Of a stretch of DNA of 64,000 nt, positions 51,835 through 61,018 are shown piece by piece. The stretch's first letter is position 1; the number at the start of each line of letters is the position of its first letter. The translations under genes were made by a program, and so were the position numbers. Source of the stretch: Bacteriovorax sp. (GTDB taxonomy: Bacteria > Bdellovibrionota > Bacteriovoracia > Bacteriovoracales > Bacteriovoracaceae); contig JACMPM010000126.1 in the NCBI GenBank assembly GCA_014377485.1, positions 1-64,000 of the forward strand. Reading direction: 5' to 3'. The notes under the pieces were generated by a model. It did no database searches. It was not told where the DNA came from and saw only the letters and a program-made list of their open reading frames with translations.

Positions 51835-52878
51835 ATGAATAAAGTACTCGCCTTTTTATCAATTATTTTATTACTTACTAGTTGTTCATCAATTAAGACC
51901 ATTAATCCTCATGATCAAAAAGGTTCAACCTCCAAGCCTGATCAAGTAGAGTTCGATCTCTATGAACATACTCATGGTCCAGTGGAAAAACCCATAGATG
52001 TAGTTCCTCAGGAAGAGACAGTAAGAATAGGTGAACGTGGTGGAGTTGTTTACGCCAATACCGAGCCGGGAACAGAAATCGGCTTTGTCGAAAATAAAAA
52101 AATTAGAATTGGTTTAAGCCTTGGGCCAGGTATCTACAGAACAATTAACTATGTTTCTTTTTTAAAAATTCTTGAAAGACAAAACTTAGCCCCGGATATT
52201 ATTACTGGAACAGGTTTTGGGGCAATAGTTGCAGCCATGTATGCCGTTGGAATGACTCCTGAAGTAATTGAGTGGAATTTTTATAAATATTTCAAAGAAA
52301 AGAAAAAAAATAAACTATATGATAAAGATTGGGTTAATGAAATTGATGAAATGTTCTTAACGAAATTTAAAAACATAAATATTCAAGACACCAAGAAAAA
52401 ATTCTTCATAACTCTATACGATCATAATACTAAAAAAACTTATTATTTCGATAAAGGCAACATTCGAGACTTGCTACTACTCAACCTTAGGCTTTCAAAT
52501 AATTTCACAGAATCTAAAAGTGGTCAAAAATATTCAACCGCATTTGAAAAAGAAGTTTTTAATGCCAGATTATTAAGACAATTGGGAGCTGAGTTTACAA
52601 TTGCGGTAGACGTATTGGGGTCAAAGTTTGACTTTGAAACGACAAATGAATTTCTTATAGGTGTTTACGGAAGAACAGCTGGCCGTATTCAAAAAGAAAG
52701 AAAAGATTTTGATTATAGTGTGACACTCCCGCTTAATTTAATGAATCTCGATTCAACTAAAGACAGTTCACTTTTTATGCAAAAAACGTACGATTTTATG
52801 CAAAAGCAATCACCAGTCATTCTAAAGAAAATACAGGCAAAGCTTGATAACTTGTCTCACTCAGGGAACGAAAAATGA
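51835..52878 (+). CDS. Patatin-like lipoprotein lacking the nucleophile serine
   Basis: A 347-aa lipoprotein with leader and lipobox LTSC (Cys17). From about residue 90 it matches the patatin/RssA-type fold: RIGLSLGPGIYRTINYVSFL, then IITGTGFGAIVAAMYAVGMT. Active patatins have GxSxG at this site; here it is G-T-G-F-G (125-129), with Gly127 in place of Ser, and the glycine-rich oxyanion loop is altered. It is therefore probably not a phospholipase. Its end overlaps the PBP gene by 4 bases, suggesting a structural or regulatory role in the envelope (inference). Confidence 0.78.
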   Translation: MNKVLAFLSIILLLTSCSSIKTINPHDQKGSTSKPDQVEFDLYEHTHGPVEKPIDVVPQEETVRIGERGGVVYANTEPGTEIGFVENKKIRIGLSLGPGIYRTINYVSFLKILERQNLAPDIITGTGFGAIVAAMYAVGMTPEVIEWNFYKYFKEKKKNKLYDKDWVNEIDEMFLTKFKNINIQDTKKKFFITLYDHNTKKTYYFDKGNIRDLLLLNLRLSNNFTESKSGQKYSTAFEKEVFNARLLRQLGAEFTIAVDVLGSKFDFETTNEFLIGVYGRTAGRIQKERKDFDYSVTLPLNLMNLDSTKDSSLFMQKTYDFMQKQSPVILKKIQAKLDNLSHSGNEK

Positions 52879-55559
52879 AAGGACTTATATTTAAAATCAT
52901 ATTAACTCTTTTAGGTCTGGGGTTTATTGCAGGTGTTACTGGTGCTGTGGTTTTTACATATTTTAACTTAGATTTACCAAAAATCGACAAGCTTCAAGAT
53001 TACAAACCAAATTTAGCCTCTCAGATTTATTCAAAAGATGGTTATCTATTGGCTGAGCTTGGTTTAGAAAAACGAGAAATCATCGAAATAAAAGATGTTC
53101 CAGCTCGTGTAATTGATGCATTTCTTTCAGCAGAGGATGATAAGTTTTTTGAACATTCCGGAGTAGATTATTTTGGATTGGCGCGTGCGATGTTTGCCAA
53201 TTTCAGAGCAGGGAAGGTTGTTCAGGGTGGAAGTACGATTACACAACAGGTTGCAAAATCGCTTCTATTAAGTTCTGAAAGATCAATCACTAGAAAAGTA
53301 AAAGATTTTATTCTCGCTCAACGTATTGAAGAAAAACTTAATAAAAAAGAAATCTTGTATCTTTATTTAAACCAAGTGTATCTCGGTGGTGGATACTACG
53401 GCATTAAAGCGGCTGCACATGGCTATTATAATAAAGAATTGAAAGATATTACAGTTGCAGAGGCTGCAATGCTGGCAGGTCTGCTAGTGGCGCCAGGTAA
53501 ATACTCGCCTTACGTTAGCCCTCAGGCTGCAAGAAAGCGTCAGCATTATGTATTAGAGCGAATGTTTAAACTCGGAAAAATTACTAAAGCTCAACATGAC
53601 CAATCTTTACTAGAAAAAACTATTTACCGGATCCGTGAAGATGAATTACGTGCAGGATACTTTACAGAATGGGTTCGTCAAAAAGTCGTAGATACTGTTG
53701 GAGAAAAACCTTTTTTAGTTGATGGTTTTAAAATTAGAACAAGTCTTGATTGGGAATTGCAAAAAGTTGCCGAAGAACAAGTTAAAAGGGGAATAAAAGA
53801 AATTGATAAACGCCAAGGATACAAAGGACCATTTGCTCACATTGGAAATGAAGAGTTTTCAAAATTCGAAAAAGAAAATCGTCGTAATATATATAAAAAA
53901 CGCTCACAGTTTTTCTCTATAAATGATGCTCATGAAAAGGTTTATGAATTCGAATTCAATGAAAAAATTTATAATCAATTAAAGGAAGACGAAAAGAAAT
54001 CTCGCCTGGCTAGTGGAGATGAAAGTTTTATCGTTGGTTTAAATGAACAAGATTCTTTACCAAACGTATTAGAGACAAATGTTCAATATGAAGCAGTTGT
54101 AACGAAATTAGATGACGTTTCTAGATTGATTTATATCTCACTCGCAGGATCTCCCGGAATAATACCTTTTGATTTTTTTAAATGGGCTCATAAAAGAAGT
54201 ATCAGTGAAAACACAGCTTATTATCAAGAAGTGAGCAAGCCTTCAACAATTCTAAGAGTTGGAGATTTAATTCATGTTCAAATGGTAAAAAAGTCAGCAT
54301 CGATAACAGGTTATTTAGGAAAAGAAGGAGTCAATGCACTTAATAAATCTAAAAATGCGAGCTTCATTCGCAATCAAAAATATATTGTTGGTTTGTTGGA
54401 TCAGGTCGCAGAAGTTCAAGGTGCTTTATTTTCAATGGACGTTCGCACTGGTGAAATCGTTAGTTACGTTGGTGGAAGTGATTTTAAAATATCAAAGTTC
54501 AATCGAGTCATTCAAGCAAAACGTCAGCCCGGATCTTCGTTTAAGCCAATTCTTTACTCCGCAGCTTTAGAGCATGGTTATAATCCAACAACTATTATTA
54601 TGGATACACCTGAAGCTATGCCCGGTTTTGATTCAGCTTCTAGTTGGAAACCTAAAAACTATGAAGGTGATTATAAAGGTCCCGTAACTATGAGAATTGC
54701 GCTCGAAGAATCAAGAAATATTCCAACAATAAAAATGGCAGACAAGGTTGGAGTTGGAACAATTTTAAAATTCGCAGAACGTATTGGATTCAATGCTAAA
54801 TTAGATAATAACTTAAGCATTGCCCTTGGTACTTTTGGGGTTAGCCCTCGCGATCTTGTTACAACTTATGCACTTTATCCGAATGGTGGAAAATTTGTAA
54901 CTCCAAAGGCAATTCTTTCTGTCATCGACCGAGATGGAAAAAAATATATTATCAATGAAGTCGAAAAAGACATGAAAATTCCAGGTGAGAGCAAAGACGG
55001 CGACAAGGAAAAAAAAGATACACCTGTCGTTGAAACAACAAATCCATTCTTAAAAACCTTAGGCGATAAACAAGTTTATGATCAACGCTTGGCCTATGTT
55101 ATGACCAACCTAATGAAGGGAGTTGTAACATCCGGGACGGCAGCATCTGCTCGCGATTTAAGTCCAAATATTGCAGGAAAAACGGGAACAACAAACGATT
55201 TTATAGATGCATGGTTTGTTGGATTTACATCAAATGTTGTTACTGCTGTTTGGAACGGTTTTGATGATAATAAAACTCTAGGACACGGTGAAACTGGAGC
55301 GAAAGCAGCACTGCCTGTTTGGAAAGAGTATATGCGTGCGAATATTAAAAAATTTGGAGATCAGCCCTTTGAAATTCCTGCTGGAATTACTCAGGCATGG
55401 GTTGATAAGGAAACTGGACGAAAAGCAGCACCAAATGCCCCTGGCGCAATATTAGAGTCATTTGCCGAAACTAGTGAACAAGCTTCTGAAGCTGTTGGAA
55501 CTGGTAGTCCACTGAAGGCTCGACCTCTTGGTGACGATGAATATTTTGAAAATCAATAA
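52875..55559 (+). CDS. mrcA: Class A penicillin-binding protein, PBP1A
   Basis: An 894-aa bifunctional wall synthase: one membrane helix (about 8-30), then GT51 glycosyltransferase (LSAEDDKFFEH with catalytic Glu87, GGSTITQQVAKSLLL, RKVKDFILAQRIEEKLNK), an OB-like insert and the transpeptidase with SSFKP (Ser554, Lys557), SRN (613-615) and KTG (769-771). It polymerises and cross-links peptidoglycan in the periplasm. Length is typical of PBP1A. It overlaps the upstream patatin-like gene. Confidence 0.95.
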   Translation: MKGLIFKIILTLLGLGFIAGVTGAVVFTYFNLDLPKIDKLQDYKPNLASQIYSKDGYLLAELGLEKREIIEIKDVPARVIDAFLSAEDDKFFEHSGVDYFGLARAMFANFRAGKVVQGGSTITQQVAKSLLLSSERSITRKVKDFILAQRIEEKLNKKEILYLYLNQVYLGGGYYGIKAAAHGYYNKELKDITVAEAAMLAGLLVAPGKYSPYVSPQAARKRQHYVLERMFKLGKITKAQHDQSLLEKTIYRIREDELRAGYFTEWVRQKVVDTVGEKPFLVDGFKIRTSLDWELQKVAEEQVKRGIKEIDKRQGYKGPFAHIGNEEFSKFEKENRRNIYKKRSQFFSINDAHEKVYEFEFNEKIYNQLKEDEKKSRLASGDESFIVGLNEQDSLPNVLETNVQYEAVVTKLDDVSRLIYISLAGSPGIIPFDFFKWAHKRSISENTAYYQEVSKPSTILRVGDLIHVQMVKKSASITGYLGKEGVNALNKSKNASFIRNQKYIVGLLDQVAEVQGALFSMDVRTGEIVSYVGGSDFKISKFNRVIQAKRQPGSSFKPILYSAALEHGYNPTTIIMDTPEAMPGFDSASSWKPKNYEGDYKGPVTMRIALEESRNIPTIKMADKVGVGTILKFAERIGFNAKLDNNLSIALGTFGVSPRDLVTTYALYPNGGKFVTPKAILSVIDRDGKKYIINEVEKDMKIPGESKDGDKEKKDTPVVETTNPFLKTLGDKQVYDQRLAYVMTNLMKGVVTSGTAASARDLSPNIAGKTGTTNDFIDAWFVGFTSNVVTAVWNGFDDNKTLGHGETGAKAALPVWKEYMRANIKKFGDQPFEIPAGITQAWVDKETGRKAAPNAPGAILESFAETSEQASEAVGTGSPLKARPLGDDEYFENQ

Positions 55560-55673
55560 TTGATTTTTATACTCAAATGCTCTTTTTTCATTGAGCAATT
55601 GCTCTTAATCTTTTTCTTCTCATAAGCCGATAGAGTTGGTGAAAACTTTATCTAAGTTTTTTAAGGAAGAAAA

Positions 55674-56693
55674 ATGAAGTTATTTAAAAAAGATCGACCT
55701 CGATATTCTCTCGCGCTGATATTTTCATTGGCGTTGCACTTTTTTGCTTTTGGATATATTTACAAAAATATTCAACATGAACAATCATCACAAAAATTGG
55801 GCTTACAGAAAAATTCAAATATTGCTCATACAGTTAAATTAGATTCCTTAAAATTTATAACTCACAAACAACTTCAAGAAATTAAGGATTCTAGAAATAA
55901 GCAAATTGTTGCCAATGAACTTAATGGCAAAAAAGAGCGCCCAAAAGCATCTCGCTTTGCTGGAGAAGTAGATCAATCTTTTGACCGTCAAACCATGGCA
56001 ACTACTAATGGAAATTTTAAAAAAGCCGGCCTAGGAAATAAAAATGGATCTTTAATTTCATCAGCTCAAACTAAAGAACCAGCTACCGCCCCTAAGAAAG
56101 TCGTTCTAAATGAAAAACCCAAAAACTTGCGCCCTAAAACCCTTAATTTAAGTGATTTGGGAGCATTTCATATAACGAAAGTTGAAGATGAAGAAAAAAT
56201 TCAAGCTGCCGCACTTGAAGAAATAAATCGTAAATTAGCTTCAGAAGTAAAACATGCTGCAGCTGTGGGAATTGATCAAGGAAGTGCAGATACTACTGGA
56301 TTGGCCAGTAATAACGATTTTGTTGAAGATGTGCCATTGGGTGACATGACTAATTTAAACACTACTGAGTTTAAGTATTACGGCTTTTATCACCGCATTC
56401 GCCAGAAGCTAGAGCAATACTGGGGCAGTACAATTCAAAGTAAGGCGAAAAATCTTTATAAATCTGGAAGACGACTTCCTTCGAGTGAAAATCTAATTAC
56501 TGCTATAACAGTCACACTAGATGACCGCGGAAATATTTTAGATATTAAAATTGATGGAACGAGTGGAATAAGAGAACTCGATCAAGCTGCGATCGAGTCC
56601 TTTAATAAAGCGGGCCCATTTCCAAACCCTCCGAAAGGTTTGCTTGTTGGTGGCAGGGCCGTAATACAGTGGGGATTTGTTGTAAAAAGTTAG
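55674..56693 (+). CDS. TonB-like energy-coupling protein
   Basis: A 339-aa protein with an N-terminal membrane anchor (YSLALIFSLALHFFAFGYIY), a long periplasmic linker rich in Lys, Asn and Pro, and a C-terminal TonB domain (HRIRQKLEQYWGSTIQSKAK, then TVTLDDRGNILDIKIDGTSG and LDQAAIESFNKAGPFPNPPK). It could couple ExbB/ExbD energy to outer-membrane receptors, or belong to the related AgmX/TolA-type proteins. No exbB or receptor gene is adjacent. Convergent with, and overlapping by 4 bases, the next gene. Confidence 0.82.
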   Translation: MKLFKKDRPRYSLALIFSLALHFFAFGYIYKNIQHEQSSQKLGLQKNSNIAHTVKLDSLKFITHKQLQEIKDSRNKQIVANELNGKKERPKASRFAGEVDQSFDRQTMATTNGNFKKAGLGNKNGSLISSAQTKEPATAPKKVVLNEKPKNLRPKTLNLSDLGAFHITKVEDEEKIQAAALEEINRKLASEVKHAAAVGIDQGSADTTGLASNNDFVEDVPLGDMTNLNTTEFKYYGFYHRIRQKLEQYWGSTIQSKAKNLYKSGRRLPSSENLITAITVTLDDRGNILDIKIDGTSGIRELDQAAIESFNKAGPFPNPPKGLLVGGRAVIQWGFVVKS

Positions 56694-56986
56694 TGAATTT
56701 TGTTTTTGAGAAGTTCTTTTAACTTACCAATACCTTCCATGAGGACATAATCATTCCATATAGAATCAAGCTCTCTGATCGTTTCAATTAGTTGAACTGC
56801 AGCGTGATCTTTCGACATTTTTTCTTCGTCTGAAAGATGATCAACAGCAACTAAAAGTGCATTCATCACAGGTGAGTTGCAAATCTTAGCTAGCCTCTCT
56901 TCATAAGTAGCATTGATTCTTTTCTCTTTGCTCTTGATCACAGCGGTATTGAGAAGCTGAATAGCGTCTTGTTTATCAGACATCAT
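56690..56986 (-). CDS. Small helical protein of unknown function
   Basis: A 98-aa hydrophilic helical protein (ATG at 56986 or the next codon), with no signal peptide or known domain. Segments DAIQLLNTAVIKSKEKRINA and HAAVQLIETIRELDSIWNDY suggest a helical bundle. Stands alone, end-to-end with the TonB-like gene. Confidence 0.6.
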   Translation of the reverse strand: MMSDKQDAIQLLNTAVIKSKEKRINATYEERLAKICNSPVMNALLVAVDHLSDEEKMSKDHAAVQLIETIRELDSIWNDYVLMEGIGKLKELLKNKIH

Positions 56987-57180
56987 ATGGGTGTGAATCC
57001 TAACTCAAAAAAGTTTTATTGTTTATGGTGAAGCTGAGTATGAAGTGTTTGATAAATTTCGTAAAGATTTTTTTAAACAAAAATTTATTTCAAGAAATCA
57101 ATGAGTACTATAAAAAAAATATCGTAAAAAAGAGTATAAATTGCATATTTTTTAATTTTTTTTCTTGCATTGATAAAATT

Positions 57181-57208
57181 ACGAAATGCTTTTTTATGAG
57201 CATTTCGT
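57181..57208. terminator. Hairpin downstream of gcvH
   Basis: ACGAAATGC / GCATTTCGT, a 9-bp perfect stem with a 10-nt loop, in an AT-rich 245-bp gap that otherwise holds no supported gene. On the minus strand it is followed by AATTTTATC, so it probably ends the folD-gcvT-gcvH transcript. Confidence 0.7.
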
Positions 57209-57231
57209 CTAATTATTTTTAAATGATTGAA

Positions 57232-57621
57232 TTATAAAGTAGAAAGAAAGTTTTGGTAGTCAGAGGCAGAAAGAAGTGAATTTACTTCTTGTGTATTTGA
57301 AAGTTTTACTTTGATCATCCAAGCGCCACTGTATGGTTCAGCATTGCAAAGTTCAGGAGTATTTTGTAATCCAGAATTTACTTCAACTACAGTTCCTGAA
57401 ACTGGAGAATAAAGATCACTTACAGATTTAATTGATTCAACAACACCAAAAGCTTGGTGTGAGTTTAAAGTTTTTCCAATTTCAGGAAGTTCAACGAAAA
57501 CAATGTCACCAAGGGCAGACTGTGCAAAATCAGTAATTCCGATAACGACTGTGTCTCCTTCGACCTTTGTCCATTCATGATCTTTTGTGTATTTTAAATC
57601 AGTTGGAATATTGTGTGCCAT
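57232..57621 (-). CDS. gcvH: Glycine cleavage system H protein
   Basis: A 129-aa lipoyl carrier. The lipoylation site is Lys65 in VVESIKSVSDLYSP; the N-terminus DLKYTKDHEWTKVEGDTVVI and GDIVFVELPEIGK are standard. It shuttles the aminomethyl group from glycine decarboxylase to GcvT. Its start overlaps the gcvT stop (TAATG). gcvP is not in the window. Confidence 0.97.
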   Translation of the reverse strand: MAHNIPTDLKYTKDHEWTKVEGDTVVIGITDFAQSALGDIVFVELPEIGKTLNSHQAFGVVESIKSVSDLYSPVSGTVVEVNSGLQNTPELCNAEPYSGAWMIKVKLSNTQEVNSLLSASDYQNFLSTL

Positions 57622-58697
57622 TACTTGTGTCCTCCGGTAATAAACGATTTTGTATGAAAATTGGCTTCGTAGTTAGTACTTCGAATATTAATAATATATT
57701 TCTTATCTTTTGGATTCTTATCTTTTTCAATAAGGGCCATCGCAATCCCTTTACCGGTGACTACAGACATAGTTCCGGAAGTAATTTTTCCTATGAGATT
57801 ATGATTTGAATCAAGCACATCGTATCCTTCACGAGGAATACCGCGCTCTAAAGACAGTTTTACAAGTTGAAAGCGCGGCTTGTAGTCAATAAGAGCAGAT
57901 TTCCCGATAAAAGCTTCTTTGGAAAGCTTTACCGTCCAGGCAAGACCAGCATCGAGGGGAGTTACTTCATCATTAAGTTCGTGACCATATAATGGATAAC
58001 AAACTTCTAAACGAAGTACATCTCTAGCGGCAAGACCACATGGCTTTACACCTAAACTTAATAATTTTTTCCAGAATGATTTAGCAAAACTATGACTTGA
58101 AAAAATTTCAAATCCATCTTCGCCAGTATAGCCAGTTCGAGCGATAATAAGTTTTTCGCCTTCAAAGTTGGTTTCAAGAATTGAATAATAAGGAAAATCG
58201 ATAGCTTTTAAAACGCCAATTTCTTGTAGGATTTTATTGCATTCAGGTCCTTGGACTGCCAAAAGCGAGTAATCATCTGATTGATTTTTGATAGTGCATT
58301 TAAAATTAGATATTTTAGAACTAATCCAATCCCAGTCTTTTTTGATATTTGAAGCGTTTACACAAATAAGAACGCGGTCTTCAGCTAATTTATAAGCAAT
58401 AAGATCATCAATAACTGTTCCATTGTCCCTGCAAAGAGGAGAGTAGACAGCTTTTAAATTTTCAGCATTTTTAAAATCATTAGTAATAATAAAATCTACA
58501 AAATTAACAGCATCAGCACCTTCGACCAAAAATTCTCCCATATGACTAACGTCAAATACGCCAGAGTGGGTTCTTACGGCTTGAACTTCTTCTTTTACCG
58601 AAGAGTATTGCAAGGGCATGTCAAAGCCTGCAAATGGAGCCATTTTTGCGTTTAGTAAAACATGTTCTTCATATAAAGAAGTTTTTTGATTTGTCAT
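57621..58697 (-). CDS. gcvT: Glycine cleavage system T protein (aminomethyltransferase)
   Basis: A 358-aa folate enzyme: APFAGFDMPLQYSSVKEEVQ, GVFDVSHMGEFLVEG, the folate-site region (LAVQGPECNKIL, ARTGYTGEDGFEI, GLAARDVLRLEVCYPLYGHE) and WTVKLSKEAFIGK. It makes 5,10-methylene-THF and ammonia from the aminomethyl-H protein. It lies 21 bp downstream of folD, which uses that product. Operon folD-gcvT-gcvH. Confidence 0.97.
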   Translation of the reverse strand: MTNQKTSLYEEHVLLNAKMAPFAGFDMPLQYSSVKEEVQAVRTHSGVFDVSHMGEFLVEGADAVNFVDFIITNDFKNAENLKAVYSPLCRDNGTVIDDLIAYKLAEDRVLICVNASNIKKDWDWISSKISNFKCTIKNQSDDYSLLAVQGPECNKILQEIGVLKAIDFPYYSILETNFEGEKLIIARTGYTGEDGFEIFSSHSFAKSFWKKLLSLGVKPCGLAARDVLRLEVCYPLYGHELNDEVTPLDAGLAWTVKLSKEAFIGKSALIDYKPRFQLVKLSLERGIPREGYDVLDSNHNLIGKITSGTMSVVTGKGIAMALIEKDKNPKDKKYIINIRSTNYEANFHTKSFITGGHK

Positions 58698-58718
58698 TGG
58701 AATCTCCTGGAAAAGAGT

Positions 58719-59585
58719 CTAAAGAGATAGCCTATTTTTGCTCGCTTGTAAAAGGTTTTGGGCGAGTGAAATAATTGTCATTGGCCCAACACCACCAGGA
58801 ACAGGTGTGATTGCGAGAACAAGATCTTTAACTTTTTCAAAATCAACATCACCACACAAAAGACCTTCCGTGTCAGTGTTCATTCCTACATCGATAACAA
58901 CTTGATTTTTTTTACTTGAAATAAAACTTTCATCAACCATATTAGCAATTCCCACAGCACTGACAATAATATCACATTCTTTAGTGATCTCTCTGATGTT
59001 TAGTGTTTTTGAATGGCAAAGCGTAACGGTGGCATCGTGGTTGGTAAAAAGACACGCAAGTGGCTTTCCTACAATCATACTCCTACCAATAATAGCGACT
59101 CTTTTATTGGCAATCTCGATATTGTTTTCTAACAAAAGTGTAATTATTCCTTTGGGAGTACAAGAAACAAAATGATCAGTGGATTCATGATTGCTTAAAA
59201 CAGCATAAAGATTATCAGGATGGAACCCATCAATATCTTTTTCTTGAGAAATTAATTTTCCGACATCTAAGTGCGAAAGATGTTTCGGAAGTGGAAGTTG
59301 AATAATACAACCTTGAACATTAGAATCTTGATTAATTTCTTCAATAGTTTTTAAAAATGTAAGTTGATCAATATCTTCACTGAGAGCAATAATGTCGCAC
59401 TTAGCTCCAATTCTCTCGCAAAATTTTTTTTTACTAGCGGTGTAAATTAAACTTGCTGGATTATTTCCAATCAAAATAACTTTCAAGTATGGATGAATTC
59501 CATTCTCAATCAAGAATTTGCATTCATTTTTGAGATCTTTAGAGATTTTCTTTTTAATTGGTGCAGAGCTTAGTATTTGGGTCAT
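58719..59585 (-). CDS. folD: Bifunctional methylene-THF dehydrogenase/cyclohydrolase FolD
   Basis: A 288-aa enzyme. Motifs: YTASKKKFCERIG with catalytic Lys, GCIIQLPLPKHL, DIDGFHPDN, CTPKGIITLL, IIGRSMIVGKPLA (NADP loop) and ITPVPGGVGPMTI. It converts 5,10-methylene-THF to 10-formyl-THF for purine and fMet synthesis, linking glycine cleavage to one-carbon supply. Typical length. Confidence 0.97.
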   Translation of the reverse strand: MTQILSSAPIKKKISKDLKNECKFLIENGIHPYLKVILIGNNPASLIYTASKKKFCERIGAKCDIIALSEDIDQLTFLKTIEEINQDSNVQGCIIQLPLPKHLSHLDVGKLISQEKDIDGFHPDNLYAVLSNHESTDHFVSCTPKGIITLLLENNIEIANKRVAIIGRSMIVGKPLACLFTNHDATVTLCHSKTLNIREITKECDIIVSAVGIANMVDESFISSKKNQVVIDVGMNTDTEGLLCGDVDFEKVKDLVLAITPVPGGVGPMTIISLAQNLLQASKNRLSL

Positions 59586-59662
59586 GGACAGGATAATAAC
59601 TTATATACAGATCTTTTTACAAAGAAAAAAAACTCCAGTACGATTTTAAATGAGGGTATATT

Positions 59663-59836
59663 ATGTTTTTTTATCTCGGACTTGGAATGCAACTTGTTGG
59701 TTTTGCCTCCGTCGGTCTTTGTTTATTCGCAGGTCTAACAAAGGGTGATTACGGAAAACTTGAATTGATCCAATTAATAGGCGGCTCACTGGTTTTTTAT
59801 GTAGGAACATTTTTTAAAAACAAAGGCTCTAAGTGA
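59663..59836 (+). CDS. 57-aa small membrane protein coupled to ruvC
   Basis: Short gene missed by a 60-codon cutoff. GAGGG lies 6 bases upstream of ATG. The product has two hydrophobic stretches (FFYLGLGMQLVGFASVGLCL and IGGSLVFYVGTFF) separated by a short polar turn KGDYGK. Its TGA overlaps the GTG start of ruvC (GTGA), evidence of translational coupling. Family unknown; topology is reminiscent of AtpZ-like small proteins but no motif is diagnostic. Confidence 0.75.
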   Translation: MFFYLGLGMQLVGFASVGLCLFAGLTKGDYGKLELIQLIGGSLVFYVGTFFKNKGSK

Positions 59837-60357
59837 TAATTTTAGGAATTGATCCTGGCTCGCGAAAAGCAGGTTACGCATTAATAGAAGTTCTAGGTAA
59901 GAAAATATCTTATATAACTTCTGGCGCACTCAAATATGATCATGTTGACGAATTTATTGACCGTTTGGGGCTTATCTATCAATCCTGTGAAGAAATTTTA
60001 AAAAAATATCAACCTGATGAAGTTTCAGTTGAAGCCCTGATCTATGTAAAAAATATTGATTCTTTAAGTAAGTTAGCCCAAGCACGTGGGGCCATGATTG
60101 CAGCTTTTTCTCGCACACATCAAGGAAAAATATTTGAATATGCTCCAAATTTAGTCAAAGTATCTGTCACTGGCCATGGCCACGCTTCGAAAGAAGCAGT
60201 TGATAAAGCGTTAGGAATGATGTTTGGAAAAATTATTTTTAAAACGGCGGATGAATCAGATGCATTGGCGATTGCTGTTTGCCACGCTTTAAATCGTTCA
60301 ATGAGACTTCGTTTAATGGAAAAGAAACCAGTAAAAGCTTTAGGAAATACATTATGA
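59833..60357 (+). CDS. ruvC: Holliday-junction resolvase RuvC
   Basis: A 174-aa endonuclease. Acidic catalytic residues are seen in ILGIDPGSRKAGYALIE (Asp7), EVSVEALIYVKN and DESDALAIAVCHAL. Start is GTG, overlapping the small membrane-protein gene by 4 bases. Cuts Holliday junctions after RuvAB branch migration. Overlaps ruvA by 4 bases. Confidence 0.96.
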   Translation: MIILGIDPGSRKAGYALIEVLGKKISYITSGALKYDHVDEFIDRLGLIYQSCEEILKKYQPDEVSVEALIYVKNIDSLSKLAQARGAMIAAFSRTHQGKIFEYAPNLVKVSVTGHGHASKEAVDKALGMMFGKIIFKTADESDALAIAVCHALNRSMRLRLMEKKPVKALGNTL

Positions 60358-61016
60358 TTGGATTTTTATGCGGAGAAGTTATTTTTAGTGATGGAAATGA
60401 ATCAGTTCTCCAGACATCATCTGGAATCGGTTATCAGGTTTTTTATAATAAAGTTTTAGTGGAAGGCACACAAGCTGCCATTTTTATCGCACATATTATC
60501 AAAGAAGATTCGGAAACTCTTTATGCCTTTCATTCTCTTCGCGCAAAAAAACTTTTTGAAATGCTACTAACAGTTAAAGGCATTGGCCCAAAATCAGCTT
60601 ATGGGTTGATCGCAAATATTGGTGTAAATGAAATCATCAATGCTGTAAATTTAGAAGCCAAGACAACTCTTACCAAAGTTCCTGGTCTAGGTACCAAGGG
60701 AGCAGCTCAAATTATTCTGGATCTCTCAGGTAAAATTGACCGCGTGAAAATGTATAGTGACTCTTCTAAGACATTAAAGAATTTATCAACATTGCCTAAA
60801 ACTAATATTCTCGAAATGTTTGATGAAGTGGCTTATGTTGAAAATTCAATTTCGATGAACACTAACCAACATGAAATTTTGAACGATGCTCTAATGGCCT
60901 GTAAAGAATTAGGGTTTAAAGAAGATAAAATTATTCCTATCGCTCAAAAAATTCTAGGTGCTAATTTAATCACTAAACCAGAACAGCTAATACATTTAGT
61001 TCTTAAAGAAATTTAA
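60354..61016 (+). CDS. ruvA: Holliday-junction branch-migration protein RuvA
   Basis: A 220-aa protein starting at ATG 60354 (MIGFLCGEVI), which overlaps the ruvC stop as ATGA; the longer frame inside ruvC is rejected. Contains the OB-fold N-terminus, the HhH repeats (LLTVKGIGPKSAYGLIANIG, TKVPGLGTKGAAQIILDL) and the C-terminal RuvB-binding domain. Tetramer that targets junctions. Confidence 0.96.
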   Translation: MIGFLCGEVIFSDGNESVLQTSSGIGYQVFYNKVLVEGTQAAIFIAHIIKEDSETLYAFHSLRAKKLFEMLLTVKGIGPKSAYGLIANIGVNEIINAVNLEAKTTLTKVPGLGTKGAAQIILDLSGKIDRVKMYSDSSKTLKNLSTLPKTNILEMFDEVAYVENSISMNTNQHEILNDALMACKELGFKEDKIIPIAQKILGANLITKPEQLIHLVLKEI

Positions 61017-61018
61017 TT

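Noticed and set aside
55561-55620. Hairpin-like sequence after PBP1A (GAGCAATTGCTC)
   Set aside because: Only a 4-bp stem around AATT, or alternative pairings with a long loop; not followed by a continuous T-run, so not called as a terminator.
57019-57222. Possible 67-aa ORF between the small helical gene and gcvH
   Set aside because: Very AT-rich, no ribosome-binding site, low-complexity Phe/Lys/Asn/Ile sequence, and it runs through the gcvH terminator hairpin.
60279-60353. Longer N-terminus for RuvA
   Set aside because: It lies inside ruvC; RuvA begins with MIGFLxG and the ATGA overlap with ruvC supports 60354.
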